From Phyllostachys edulis (taxonomy: Eukaryota; Streptophyta; Magnoliopsida; Poales; Poaceae): 64,000 nucleotides of DNA. Both the position numbers and the translations under genes were made by a program. The stretch is from positions 17,789,533 to 17,853,532 of the forward strand of contig CM070566.1 in NCBI GenBank assembly GCA_036346405.1, read 5' to 3'. Below, piece by piece: positions 1 to 10,589 of this stretch; position 1 is the stretch's first letter; every line of letters starts with the position of its first letter. Below the pieces are notes generated by a model. That model worked only from the letters and a program-made list of their open reading frames with translations. It was not told the DNA's origin and did no database searches.

Positions 1-905
1 GAGGAGTCGTGTAGTGTGAAACACCAAAATCCTCAAGTAACCACCATAGCCAAGTAATCTCTGCTGTCAAGAGAGCCATAGCTCGCAACTCAGCTTCTGC
101 ACTCGAACGGGACACTGCAGTCTGTTTCTTCGTCTTCTAGGCAACGAGAGAACCACCAAGAAAAACACAAGAAGCAGAGATAGACCGCGATCGGAGGATC
201 GCCGCCCAAGTAGCATCCGAATAAGCTCAAGTCGTAATAATTTGGAGCGTGGAAAGAAGAGACGGCGAGAGATAGTCCCACGAAGGTATCGCAGAACTCG
301 AAGAAGGTGACTGTAGTGGACCTGAGTGGGAGCTGAAACAAACTGACTCAGAATGTGAACTGGATAAGTGATATCTGGACGAGTAACAGCAAGGTAGACA
401 AGACTCCCAACAAGATGACGATAGCGAGTCGGATCAGAAAGAGGCTCGCCATTAGAAAGTCGGAGGTGAACATTGAGCTCCATAGGAGTTTCAACGGTAC
501 GCTGATCAGTGAGAGAGGCGCGATCAAGAAGATCCTGAATATACTTCTCTTGGAACATAAAGAAACTATCTGGAGTGAAAGTAACCTCAATCCCAAGGAA
601 GTAACGAAGAGGACCAAGATCCGACATAAGGAACTGCTCACTAAGACGAGCCTTGACAAAGACAATGTACTCAAAATCATCTCCCGTAATGATCATATCA
701 TCAACATACAGAAAAAGAAGAGTCCGATCACGAGATGAAGTATGAACAAAGAGCGTAGGATCATGATCACTAGTTGAAAAGCCAGCATCGGTAACCACAG
801 AGGAGAAGCGCTCAACTCAAGCACGAGGGGCTTGCTTAAGGCCATAGAGAGAGCGACGAATGCGACAGACTATGCTCTCAGGAATAGAATAAAACGAAAA
901 CATCT
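1..905 (-). pseudogene. Copia retrotransposon pol fragment (RT to RNase H), truncated by window edge
   Basis: Read on the minus strand from about 905 downward, this is the 3' part of a Ty1/Copia pol gene. Visible reverse-transcriptase motifs are SLYGLKQAPRA, then FLYVDDMIITGDD (the YVDD active site), then DLGPLRYFLGIEV, and SLVYLAVTRPDITY with HILSQFVSAPT. RNase H follows in another frame (AEAELRAMALL, ITWLWWLLEDFG) and runs off the window start. It is dead: the Trp after QAPRA is a TGA stop (817-819) and the reading frame is lost again at about 210-260, before RNase H. The domain order RT then RNase H at the end of pol fits Copia. No LTR of this element lies inside the window. Confidence 0.9.
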
Positions 906-1428
906 AACCCATCCATATAAATAAAACATATGTAATGTAACAACGGTGTTTTCCGGGCAAAGCACATCATAACATGCCTTTTTTTTTAATCTGTGGACAT
1001 TCACATGTATATTGGACCCTTCTTTTAGATTAAAACTACTGCAGTTCTCAACTCGTTTCAGATAGAACTCATCATGGATGGATGCATGCGTGCCCCATTA
1101 ATTTTGTCCGTACCAAAAAAAAGGAAGCCCTTTTCTTTTACATATAGAACTCATTCACGCATGCAGCTCTGATTTAGTTGTAGTAGCAAAGTGGAAACAG
1201 GATTTGGTAAGCTATACAAACAAAGAAAATTAAAAAATACGGAAAATAAATAGAAAATTTAGGAATATATGAAATTAGAAAACAAATATATTTATTTTTC
1301 AAAAATTATAACTGTGTTTTGGAATTGAAATATTGCTTACAGAACTTTTATATAATATGAACAAAAATATTGTTAAACGTACACAACGGCGCACGGTTGA
1401 TGACTAGTCTATTCTAATCCTCCTTTGG
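906..1428. other. AT-rich spacer, no gene seen
   Basis: About 520 bases between the Copia fragment and the palindromic element. I see no coding frame with a recognisable product and no clear terminal repeats. The right part (about 1200-1400) is strongly AT-rich. Confidence 0.6.
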
Positions 1429-1660
1429 CTATGTGCGTTGAATTTTTGGCCAAAATGGCACAAATTCGCCCCGTAATTACAAAAATGACCGTCTTCGCGC
1501 CGAATTTGCAAAAATGGTGTCTGCCACACGGTGGCCGTACGACAGGGCATCAGGAGCCGACACCTGCCCCTACCGCACTGCTATCGTGCAGTGGAGGCCT
1601 TCCGCATGGCCACCGTGCGGTGGGGATACTGTAGCATTTCCCCCCTTTTTCCTTCTTTTT

Positions 1661-1978
1661 TTTAAATTCATTTAAGTATACTTTTGTATGAATTTTTAAA
1701 TATAGCAAATGAGCTCCAAAAATTATGATTTTGTTTGTGGAGCCTCCTGACACAGTATAATTACTTGTGTAATTTTTTCAAAATTTTATCCGTTCTGAAT
1801 TTTTCTCGAAAATTTCTACAACAGTATACTTAAATGAATTTCGAGAAGCATTCAGAACGGATAAAATTTTGAAAAAATTACACAAGCAAGTACACTGTGT
1901 CGGGAGGCTCCACAAGAACTTTCATATTTTTTGGAGCTCATTTGCTATATTTAAAAATTCATACAAAAATATACTTAA
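1661..1978. repeat. Inner palindrome arms of the foldback element
   Basis: The left arm (about 1661-1815) and right arm (about 1826-1978) are reverse complements over roughly 150 bp with few mismatches and a very short central spacer near 1816-1825. Shared blocks include attcatttaagtatac, gcaaatgagctccaaaa and ggataaaattttgaaaaaat. The right arm continues after the Copia insertion, at 7493. Confidence 0.8.
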
Positions 1979-2104
1979 TGTCGAAGAGTTCGTGTTAGAG
2001 CTAAATAACAAGTTGTATTAGGGTTGGACTCTATTTTGAGACTATAAATAAAGGGTGTGAGATCCTACGGGATACACACAACAATTAACCCCCGAAATTC
2101 CACA
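1979..2104 (+). repeat. 5' LTR of Copia-1
   Basis: 126 bp, from TGTCGAAGAG to AATTCCACA. It contains a TATA-like tataaataaag at about 2043-2053, which would be the promoter of the element. It differs from the 3' LTR at three sites. Confidence 0.95.
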
Positions 2105-2117
2105 TGGTATCAGAGCC
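2105..2117 (+). promoter_or_regulatory. Primer binding site of Copia-1
   Basis: TGGTATCAGAGCC follows the 5' LTR directly. This is the standard plant initiator-methionine tRNA primer binding site where minus-strand synthesis starts. Confidence 0.92.
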
Positions 2118-2787
2118 ATCCACCACCACCCAACCCTAACCCTAACCGTACTCACCTCAGATCCAATCCGCCGCCGCCGCCGCCGTTCGTCATCGTCTCT
2201 GTCTCCTGCGAGCCGCCGCTGCCGCGTCGTCCTGCGGGCGAGCTCGCTCGTCTCGTGCGTGAGCACGGGCTGCGGCTAAGGGGGAGCACATACTTGGGAC
2301 GATGACGTAACTCTGGCTTCGTCGCCTCTAGTCGCCGCCATCGCTCTCCCTCGCCGTCACTCACGCCTGATCTGCCTTCGCCGCCCGTCGTCGCCATGTC
2401 TGGTCGCCTTAGCAGCCGCCGCCGCCACTCCCAGCTCGCAGTCCCGTCCTCGCCTCTCCACCGCCACACCCGCCGCATCCTCTGCCCTCTAGTCACCTCG
2501 CCTCTTTCGGTGGAGGAAGGAAGGAGTGCCGGTGGAAGGAAAAGAAACCGACCGGGAGCAGGGTCGGTGGAAAAGAAACAAGGAAAAAAAATAGGGGGAC
2601 TCAGTTCGGTAAGGAAAAAAAGAGAAATTTTTTGTTTTATATGTTACCAGTCCATATGATTTGAACAATCGTGAAGGCAATCATCGAGGTTCGGTATATT
2701 ATTGATGCGTGAAGAATTGCCGTGATCGTGGGAGATACGCGCGACATATCTTGGTAGTAATTGTCATTACTCTGGTTAATTGAGAAG

Positions 2788-3620
2788 ATGACCACTGAGA
2801 AAATTGATGCAGCGAGGAAGGAGGAGGAAGAAGCCGCAATGAGGGCGGTAGAAGAGACAAGGAAAACAGTTGATGAGATTACTTCCCCACTGGTAACTCA
2901 AGGTGACATGAGAAGCATGTTGCAGGATCTCTTCGCGACGGGTATGATAGGTCCGAGGGCTGGTGCAGGGTCATCTGACTTAAAGCTGGAGCTAATGCTA
3001 AATGATGTAAAATTAGAAGGAAGTAAGAATTACCTAAGTTGGTCTAGAAGGGCTCAGCTAATTCTGAGGACGAAGGGGATGGAGCACTACCTACGGAAGA
3101 CTTGTGTTGAACCTGCAGACAAGGCGAGCATAGATTGGAGGATGTGGAACACCACCAACTCTGTGGTGGTAGCTTGGTTGCTAACGTCGATATCTCCATC
3201 CATCGCTCGGATGATGGAGATGATGCAGAGTGCACCGGGGATGTGGAAGACACTGAGTAACATGTACTCTGGGGCAGGAAATGTGATGATGATGGTGGAG
3301 GTCCAGGGCAAGGTGGAAGCCCTAAAACAGGAGGAGAACACTGTCCAGGAGTATGCTAGTGAACTGTAGCAACTGTGGGCAGATTTAGATCACTATGATC
3401 CATTGCAGTTAACATGTGCTAGTGATATTAAGGCTGGTAGAGTGTGGCTGTAACGCAGATGGGTTACACACTTTCTAAAGGGACTGAACCCGAAGTTTGA
3501 GAGTAGAAGAGCTGCCATGTTTCACTTGGCAAACTTGCTTACTATGGAGGAGGCTATTTCGGCAATGGTGCAGGAGGAGGTTTGACTACGAGTAATGGGG
3601 GACAACAACCCAGTCTGATC
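2788..3620 (+). pseudogene. Copia-1 gag (capsid) region, broken
   Basis: The reading frame opens at ATG 2788 (MTTEKIDAARK), after a 5' leader of about 680 bp with CCG-rich runs. The N-terminus is charged and likely helical (EEEEAAMRAVEE). The capsid-like part follows, with LEGSKNYLSWSRRAQL and GMEHYL, as in Copia gag of the UBN2/DUF4219 type. The frame stops at a TAG (3367-3369) where homologous gags read on (QLWADLDHYDP follows in the same frame), and further stops lie at about 3450, 3582 and 3615. The product would have packaged the element RNA. Identification as gag rests on position and motifs. Confidence 0.85.
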
Positions 3621-4282
3621 TGCATATGCCACACCAGATGATAGGGAGTGCTACAACTGTGGGGATGAGAGGACATCTGAGCCGTGCCTGTCATTCTCCA
3701 CAGTATGGAGGTCGAGGTGGAGGTCGTGATGGTCGTAGAGGCCGAGGTGGAGATCGTGGTGGTCTTGGAGGTGGAGGTCGAGGAAGGGGCCGAGTTGGCC
3801 CTAGGGCTAATGTGGCCCTAATAGAGGAGATCGTGTCTGTTACTCTAACAGGCGAGCAAGCTAGGCAGTGGGAGAAGTGGCAGCAGGGAAAGGCATTGGA
3901 GACTTCTCATGATTCCACCTCCTTTGGTAACTTTGCAAACTATGCCCACGTGGGTGGAGGTACTCACGCACATGCACTTGCATCCACATATAAGCACTCT
4001 CATATTGATTGGATCATAGATTCAGGGGCATCCAAGCATGTCACAGGTTCACTTAGTGCTTTCACATCTTACACCCCCTATACTCATTCTGAAACTGTCC
4101 AAACAGCTGATGGAACCTCCCAGCTTATTCAGGGTGTAGGATCTGTAGAGTGCACACCATCCATTGCTTTATCATCTGTTTTTCATGTTCCCTCCTTTCC
4201 AGTCAACCTTCTTTCAGTCAGTTCTATCATTGACCAATTCAAATGCACTGCCACATTTGATGAGGATTTGTGTTTGTTCTAG
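3621..4282 (+). pseudogene. Copia-1 nucleocapsid zinc knuckle, RGG-rich tail and protease
   Basis: A CCHC zinc knuckle is present but split by a frameshift: CYNCGD is in one frame (from about 3639) and GHLSRAC in the next. A Gly/Arg-rich tail follows (about 3710-3800). The aspartic protease motif WIIDSGASKHVTG lies at about 4009-4047, with the catalytic Asp in DSGA intact, followed by a downstream flap-like region (VQTADGTSQLIQG). The frame ends at a TAG (4280-4282); the normal polyprotein would read on into the integrase. Protease would cleave the Gag-Pol polyprotein. Confidence 0.85.
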
Positions 4283-5560
4283 GAGAAGAGAACTGGGAAG
4301 AGGATTGGGACTGGAATAAGGAGTAATGGGCTGTGGTACATTGATCAGGTTGATGTGGCATTGGCTGTGGCAATAGGAGGAATCGAGGGGGAAGTTTTAT
4401 TACATCATCGTCGCTTAGGACATCTATCATTTGAGAGTTTAAGTCAGTTATACCCTGATTTGTTCAAAAGGGTAGACAAGAGTAAACTTGTGTGTGATGC
4501 TTGTGAGTTTGGAAAGCATACACGGTCTACATATAGTAACATTGGTCTTCGGAGTTATGAACCTTTTATATTAATATATTCGGATGTTTGGGGTCTGTGC
4601 CCCGTTACTTCTGTGAGTGGTTTTAAGTGGTTTGTCACATTTATTGATTGTTATACTCGTATGACTTGGATTTACATGATGAAACACAAGAACGAGGTCC
4701 TTCGGTGTTTTCAGGACTTCCATAGGATGGTTGCTACTCAGTTTGATGCAAAGGTTCGAATTATTCGATCAGATAATGGAACTGAGTATATTAATAAGGA
4801 GTTTGCAGCGTATCTCTCAGAAGAGGGGATACTTTATCAGACTACTTGTCCAGGAACCCCACCTCAGAATGGAGTGGCTGAAAGGAAAAATCGACATTTG
4901 TTGGAGGTAGCACGTTCACTCATGTTTCAGATGAATGTGCCAAAGGGATTGTGGAGCGAGGCAGTAGTGACGGCAGTGTATCTCATCAATCACATGCCAT
5001 CTCGAATACTTGGGATGAAGTCTCCAACTGAACTTCTTTTGGGTCAACGGGAGTTCAAGGTGCCTCCCAAGGTGTTTGGCTATGTGTGTTTTGTACGAGA
5101 TCACCGACCAGCGGTTGGCAAGCTGGATCCATAGGCATTGAAATGTATCTTTATAGGCTATTCATCAGGTCAAAAGGGCTATAGATACTGGAACCCAGTT
5201 GAACAAAAGTTATTCGTGAGTATGGATGTAACATTCTGGGAGTTTGAGCCTTACTACACGAGTGGAGGTACTCTTGATCAATTTTTGGAGTTCTCTCCTG
5301 TCACTGAGGGTGCCAGTCGAGAGGGGGAGACCAAGGAGAGTCAACGAGAAGAAGAAGTCATTGTGGGGACAATTCCGTGCCCAAACCTAACGGAATATGC
5401 GAGAGATGTGATAGCCCCAAAAGAATTAAAAGTTTATCAGCGAAGACACTTTGGGAAACAGGAGGGGAAGCAGAGAGACAAGCAGTCAGCACCTGAGCCA
5501 CCAACGACGGAGCTTTCTGAACAGCCGGCATTGCCACAGCCTGAACAACCTTCTAAATAG
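4283..5560 (+). pseudogene. Copia-1 integrase
   Basis: The HHCC zinc-binding domain is visible as HHRRLGHLSFESL then LVCDACEFGKH (about 4396-4518). The DDE core is present: SDVWG (first Asp), IRSDNGTEY (second Asp) and PPQNGVAERKNRHL (Glu), at about 4579-4892. The C-terminal part with VFGYVCFVRDHR and CIFIGYSSGQKGYRYWNP follows, interrupted by a TAG at 5132-5134. An acidic, Pro-rich linker continues to 5560. This enzyme would insert the cDNA. One nonsense codon upstream and one inside mean no full protein is made. Confidence 0.9.
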
Positions 5561-5839
5561 CTAGCCTTGCCAGTTGATCCATTCCCAAATTTCTCCTCGG
5601 GTCTCTCTCCATCAAGTTCCTTGCCTCCCCTTGGGGCGAGTGGTAATGTTCATTCTAATCACTCCCATCTAGAGTTACCACTTGCACAACGTAGGGAAAC
5701 TAGAGCTAATGCAGGAAAACCTCCAGTCCGGTATAGTTTTGAGCATGACATTGCAAATTTCATCTCATATTCCCATATCTCGCCTGCATACAAAGCATTT
5801 ATTGCATCTCTTCAGACAGTGCATGTTCCAAAGGATTGA

Positions 5840-7359
5840 TGAGTTGCTAAGCAGGATCCTAAGTGGAAGGATGCCATGAAGGAGGAACTTAGTGCACTTT
5901 AGAAGAACAAGACATGGGATCTTGTTCCACTTCCAGCAGGAAAAAGGACAGTAGGATGCAAATGGGTATTTACAATTAAGCAAACTCCTGAGGGCAAGAT
6001 AGAGAGATACAAGGCACGGTTGGTTGCAAAAGGTTATAGTTAAACATATGGGATAGACTATGATGAGACTTTTGCACCAGTGGCGAAGATGAGCATGGTA
6101 AGAATGTTGATCTCCTGTGCAACTAACTTTGGATGGACCTTACACCAGTTGGATGTGAAGAATGCTTTTCTACATAGTGATTTACAAGAGAAGGTATACA
6201 TGGAGATTCCTCTAGGCTTTGAGAATAGGCAGACTAAGAGGAAGGTGTGTAAACTCAAGAAGTCTTTATACGGTCTGAAGCAGTCTCCAAGGGCTTGGTT
6301 TGATAGATTCAAGTGTGCAATCTGTAGTATGGGTTATTCTCAGTGCAATGGAGATCATACTGTGTTTTACAGGAATAGAGGATCATATATCACCATATTG
6401 GCAGTCTATGTTGATGATATTGTGATTACTGGAGACGATGCCGAGGAAATCAAGTCCTTAAAGAAAAACTGGGAGAGGCATTTAAGGTGAAAGATCTTGG
6501 ACCTCTTCGATACTTTCTCGGGATTGAGATCGCCCGTTCTTCGAATGGTATAGTTCTCTCCCAGAGAAAGTATGTCCTTGATTTGCTGGCAGAAACAGGT
6601 ATGCTTGGGTGTCGCCCTATTGCTTCACCTATTGATAGGAATCACAAGTTATGTGCTGAGTCGGGAGATCCAGTTGACAAGGAAGCTTATCAAAGGCTTG
6701 TTGGGCGTCTCATCTATTTGTGCCATACAAGACCTGATATTTCATATGCAGTGAGTGTGGTTAGTCAGTATATGCATGATCCCATAACAGGACACATAGA
6801 TGTTGTCTATCGAATTCTGCGGTATTTGAAGAGTAGCCCTGGGAAAGGCCTTTTGTTCAGGAAGAATCAACATCTGAATGTGGAAGGGTATTGCGATGCT
6901 GATTGGACGAGCAGTGTGGATGACAGGAGGTCTACCTCTGGATATTGTATCTTTGTGGGAGGTAATCTTATGTCAGGGAGAAGCAAGAAGCAGGAGGTTG
7001 TTGCTTGGTCTACTGCAGAAGCAAAGTACAGAGCAATGACATTGAGTGTGAGTGAAATGATATGGATGAAGGAGTTATTGTTCGAGTTTCGAATATGGAG
7101 GAATAATCTCTTGGTGTTGCATTGTGACAATAAATCTGCAATCAACATTGCTAACAACCCAGTTCAGCATGATCGTACCAAGCACGTTGAGATTGATAGG
7201 TTTTTCATCAAGGAAAAGCTCGATGGCGGAATATTAAAGTTGGAGTATGTCAAGTCTGGTGAACAATTGGCTGACTGTTTTACTAAAGGGTTAGCTCCTA
7301 GTGAAGGTGCTACAATATGTAACAAGATGAGCATGATTGATATCTTCGGCCTATCTTGA
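5840..7359 (+). pseudogene. Copia-1 reverse transcriptase and RNase H
   Basis: RT begins with WKDAMKEELSAL, then WVFTIKQTPEGK, YKARLVAKGY and LDVKNAFLHSDLQE. The active site VYVDDIVITGDD is intact at about 6407-6442. The frame shifts near 6487, then continues DLGPLRYFLGIEIAR. RNase H has GYCDADWTSS, the TAEAKYRAM motif, HCDNKSAINIANNP and HVEIDRFFIKEKL, ending ADCFTKGL near the polypurine tract. Stops lie at about 5900 and 6041. RT-RNase H after integrase is diagnostic for Copia. Confidence 0.93.
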
Positions 7360-7366
7360 GGGGGAG
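7356..7366 (+). promoter_or_regulatory. Polypurine tract of Copia-1
   Basis: tgagggggag lies just before the 3' LTR start at 7367. This is the usual plus-strand primer of LTR retrotransposons. Confidence 0.85.
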
Positions 7367-7492
7367 TGTCAAAGAGTTCGTGTTAGAGCTAAATAACGAG
7401 TTGTATTAGGGTTGGACTCTATTTTGAGACTATAAATAAAGGGTGTGGGATCCTACGGGATACACACAACAATTAACCCCCGAAATTCCACA
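7367..7492 (+). repeat. 3' LTR of Copia-1
   Basis: 126 bp, the near-identical partner of 1979-2104, followed directly by the target duplication cttaa. Confidence 0.95.
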
Positions 7493-7812
7493 CTTAAATG
7501 AATTTTAAAAAAAGGGGGGAAAATGCTATAGTACTCCTTGCCTCACGGTGGCTGTGCGGGAGGCCTCCACCGCACGACGGCAAGGGCAGGTGTCGGCTCT
7601 GGACGCCCTACCGCACGGTGGGGTAGAGCGTTATTTTTACAAATTTGGCGCAAAGACGGTCATTTTTACAATTACGGGTCGAATTTACGCTATTTCGGCC
7701 AAAAATTCCTATGCATATGCTTTGGACCACCTTTTTCTTTTTCTTTTAAGAACCTTCGGACTTTGTCTTAGTGCTGAACTAGTATGCAAGGAAATTAAGG
7801 AGCGTGACTTTG

Positions 7813-7864
7813 TAACTTTCAGGAAATTGGACCACTAGTAACTTTCAGGAAATTGGACCACTAG
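7813..7864 (+). repeat. 26-bp tandem duplication upstream of the NLR relic
   Basis: Two perfect copies of a 26-bp unit (taactttcaggaaattggac...) lie about 175 bases before the NLR start codon. The 7709-8037 stretch that holds them has no other recognisable feature and would be promoter and 5' leader of the NLR. Confidence 0.85.
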
Positions 7865-8037
7865 TAAATTAGAGCTGAGCTGGTATGCAAAGAAATTGGA
7901 CCACTACCAACATTCAGGAACACATCCATCCCAGTGTGCGTGCGCTCGTGTATATCTTTTGCTAGTTCACTTCACAACCCCTCCACCTTCTTCCACAGCT
8001 CCGGGAATACCAACCAGGTAGAGGGAGCTGTGAGGCC

Positions 8038-8298
8038 ATGGCGGGGATGCTTGCCTCGGCTGTCCTCAAGCTGGCGGCTGCTAAGCTGGCTTCTGCCATT
8101 GGAGATCAGGTGATGATGCAGTGGAAGTTGATGGACAACCTGGAGGACATGAAGGACACGCTGGAATCCATGGCGGCGGTGCTCAAAGATGCCGAGAGGC
8201 GGTCCATTAGGGAAGAGTCGGTGCTGCTGTGGCTGAAGCGGCTCAAGAACGCCGCCTACGACATCTCCGACATGCTCGACGACTTCCAAGATGGAAAG
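8038..8298 (+). pseudogene. NLR resistance-gene relic, exon 1: coiled-coil (Rx N) domain
   Basis: ATG at 8038 opens an 87-codon frame (MAGMLASAVLKLAAAKLAS) typical of the N-terminal coiled-coil of CC-NB-ARC-LRR immune receptors: VLKDAERRSI, then WLKRLKNAAYDISDMLDDF, the EDVID-type region. A splice donor AAG|GTACGT follows at 8298/8299 in phase 0, and the frame stops three codons later if unspliced. The linker of about 100 residues that normally joins this domain to NB-ARC is not found. The next receptor piece is at 13776, beyond a Copia element. I treat 8038-8298, 13776-14726 and 19284-20011 as one ancestral gene because order, strand and domains agree. Confidence 0.88.
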
Positions 8299-8554
8299 GT
8301 ACGTCGTTAGTAATACCAGCTGTGTACCATTTGTCAGGTGGCTTGTCGTTCGTCACTACTGAATTGATGATCCAGCACCATTCCTTCCATGATTTTTTTT
8401 TCACTCGATTCATCTTGGACAATTGAGACTATGCCACCACACTGCCCCTGCTCTAAGGATTCCATTCACAGCTGTTAAGGGGAGAGACCCGGGGTCCGCC
8501 ACAACTCTTACCACCAGGCGGCGCCTCCTCTCCGCTCCCCTCCGCCGCTGCCCC
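8299..8554 (+). other. Likely start of NLR intron 1, no feature seen
   Basis: About 250 bases between the exon 1 donor and the Copia-2 relic. The right half (about 8470-8554) is GC-rich and matches neither the Copia internal region nor a receptor linker by eye. Confidence 0.5.
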
Positions 8555-8714
8555 TGCATCGACGGGAAGAAGATCGTCCTCTGGCACACTTCGACGGAGA
8601 ACCAGCTGGCGGACGTTCTGACCAAGGCACTTGGACGCGTGCGGTTCTAGCAACTGCGTGCGTTGATCGGCGTCAACAAGATCGGTGAGCACAGCAAGGA
8701 CTAGGGGGGAGAAT
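8555..8714 (+). repeat. 160-bp copy of the Copia-2 internal 3' end, upstream of its 5' LTR
   Basis: This stretch matches 13235-13394 base for base except for a few substitutions (for example ggaagaag against ggaacaag). It encodes the same RNase H tail (HTSTENQLADVLTKAL) and ends in the same polypurine tract, aggggggagaat, followed by an LTR in both places. It is the end of a second Copia copy sharing the middle LTR, so the array was once internal-LTR-internal-LTR. Confidence 0.92.
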
Positions 8715-9089
8715 TGTTGAATAATCCTGTGCGTTACGACACACGTAGCAGTTTCGGTGTCTTTAATCTGCATGGCTGAATAGCAGTCGGACTAACGCTA
8801 GTTAAACGCTGAGTAATGCACATTGAAGACTAGTTATTGGTGCATGAAAGCCTGGTCATGGGATCGTGGCTGCAGTGCTCTGTCTTCATTTTTCAGTTAC
8901 TTATTTTTTGCATTGTAACGCAAGTAGTTAATGCAGGCTCCATTGCATGACTTGATCAGAATAAAAGTAAGGAAAAAACAAGAGAAAAGCTGCCAGTTAT
9001 TGCAGCACCAATTCGCTGAGTTCTAGTGATCTTTGAGTGCGTGATTTCTGTGTTTGCCGGCGGTGAGAACTCGCCGGTCATCCACGACA
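8715..9089 (+). repeat. 5' LTR of Copia-2
   Basis: 375 bp. It differs from the 381-bp 3' LTR by many substitutions and several small indels, for example an extra cttatgaca block in the 3' copy, so it is an older insertion than Copia-1. Confidence 0.92.
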
Positions 9090-9091
9090 AT

Positions 9092-9103
9092 TGGTATCAG
9101 AGC
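9092..9103 (+). promoter_or_regulatory. Primer binding site of Copia-2
   Basis: TGGTATCAGAGC, two bases after the 5' LTR end, is the initiator-methionine tRNA site. Confidence 0.9.
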
Positions 9104-9289
9104 CATTACGTTCCCGGGGCAGTCATGTCCGTACAGTCTGCTCCCGTTGGCGGTGGTGATCGTTCGCCATCGCCCCCTCCCCGACGTCTGTATCGCGCTT
9201 TCGCTGCGGCTGCGCGAGGCGCCATCGCGGCGCGGTCGCCATCGAGCACGTCGTCTGGGAGGCGGCGGCTCGGTCCAAGATACCCATGC

Positions 9290-10180
9290 TCACGCGCACC
9301 AATTACGTGAATGGTCTTTGTTGATCTTGCGTGAACCGCAGCCCAAGGGCGCGGCGGCCGTCGAACCGAGGAGGATGAAGCCATCGAGTACCGCGAGGAC
9401 CGCCTCATGTTGGCGGCGATTCTGCGTCTTTGCCGCCTGAAATGCTCGGGTCGTTAGCACGCAAACGCACGGCGCGTTCCGCCTGGGAGGCGGTGAAGAC
9501 TGTGCGCGTTGGCGTGCAGCATGTTCGCAAGGCCAACGCGCATTGCTCAAGCGCGCCGGGAGATCTCGTTCAAGGAGGGGGAGTCTGTCGATGACTTCTC
9601 GCTCCGGATCGTTGGTCTCGCAAACAACATTCGCATCCTCGACAGCGACATCACCGATGCGGAGATCGTGAAGAAGATGCTTCAAGTCGTCCCTGAGTAC
9701 CTGGAGCAGATCGCGTTCTCCATCGAAACTCTTCTCGACGTCAACGAAGCCGCTTGGCCGAGGAGGTCACCGGACGTCAAGCGCCATCGGCGGCGGAGGA
9801 AGAAGCCGACGCCGCCACCACCCACCGTTGATAAGCAGGGCCGCCTTCTTCTCTGTGAAGAGGAGTGGCTCGAGCGGCTGAAGCTACGTGACAGTGGTGA
9901 AGGGGGCGGGTCCAGCAGCGGCAAGAAGCACGGCAAGACGCGGTGAGGCCGCGGCGGTGGTGGAGGCGGCGCGCGTGACACCAGGAGCGGCACGTCGTCC
10001 GGGCCGACCCAGAGCTTCGGCAGATAAGTCGCCGAATCGTGGCAAGTTCGCCATGGGCGAGTGGACCGCCGATAAGCACAAAAAGTCCGAGCATGCCCAT
10101 GTTGCCCAAGGTGAAGAGGATGAGCCTACACTCCTAATGGCATCAGCGTCACTCTTCTCCTCCACCATCCCGTCAAGTTC
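9290..10180 (+). pseudogene. Copia-2 gag region, broken
   Basis: The recognisable gag core is ISFKEGESVDDFSLRIVGL and DITDAEIVKKMLQVVPEYL (about 9559-9705), matching UBN2-type Copia gag. A basic, Gly-rich segment follows. The zinc knuckle expected near 10020-10060 is degenerate, with only fragments of the Cys/His pattern left. The region just before protease keeps HAHVAQGEEDEPTLLMA. The frame changes several times, so no full gag can be translated. Confidence 0.8.
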
Positions 10181-10410
10181 TGCTGTCCAGATCCACGAGG
10201 AGCACGTCTTCGCACAGCTCGGGCCACGCGAGGACCGCGATCACTTCCGATGGGTACTGGACACGGGCGCCACTAATCACATGACTGGCGCACGGTCAGC
10301 CTTCTCCGAGCTCGATGGAGGTATCTGTGGCACAGTCCGTTTTGGCGATGGATCAGTGGTGGAGATCGAGGGGCGCGGCACCATCGCTTTCAAAGAAGAA
10401 TGGTGAGCAC
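10181..10410 (+). pseudogene. Copia-2 aspartic protease
   Basis: WVLDTGATNHMTG, with an intact catalytic DTGA, lies at about 10252-10290, followed by VRFGDGSVVEIEGRGTIAF, typical of Copia protease. The downstream frame is disrupted near 10400. Confidence 0.85.
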
Positions 10411-10589
10411 CGCGGCCGACCGGGTGTATTTCATTCCCGACCGACGCCGAACATCCCGAGCCTCGGCCAACTTGACGAGGCGGGCTCGGAGTGGAGATCG
10501 ACGCCGCATCCTCCGTGATCTCGACCAGCAGGCGAGGTCCTCGCAGCGGCGGCGCTCCCGACTCGACTCTACCTCCTCGAGCTAGAAGT

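Larger units (their letters stand above)
1979..7492 (+). mobile_element. Complete but decayed Ty1/Copia retrotransposon with 126-bp LTRs (Copia-1)
   Basis: Two 126-bp LTRs (1979-2104, 7367-7492) begin TGTC and end TTCCACA. They differ at only three positions, all transitions. A 5-bp target duplication, cttaa, lies at 1974-1978 and 7493-7497. A tRNA-iMet-type primer binding site follows the left LTR and a polypurine tract precedes the right LTR. The internal order gag, protease, integrase, RT, RNase H is that of Copia. Several stops and frameshifts in gag and pol show that it is not autonomous now, although the LTR similarity suggests a fairly recent insertion. Its LTRs are unusually short for a 5.5-kb element. 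Confidence 0.95.
1440..7708. mobile_element. Palindromic (foldback-type) DNA element split by a Copia insertion
   Basis: The outer arms 1440-1655 and 7505-7708 are long inverted repeats of each other. Both begin (reading inward) with gaattttTggcc, then a cgtaatt..aaaaatgaccgtct stretch, then GC-rich blocks containing accgtgcggt-type motifs. The palindrome continues with inner arms 1661-1815 and 1826-1978. With the nested Copia (1979-7492 plus one 5-bp duplication) removed, the element would be roughly 750 bp and almost entirely self-complementary. No transposase is encoded. The superfamily is not clear. No convincing 8-9 bp target duplication is visible; a 6-bp ctttgg direct repeat sits slightly outside the arms (1423-1428 and 7720-7725), which may be chance. 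Confidence 0.7.

Noticed and set aside
2152..2496. Overlapping frames on both strands after the Copia-1 5' LTR
   Set aside because: CCG-rich leader of the retrotransposon. The gag start is further on, at 2788.
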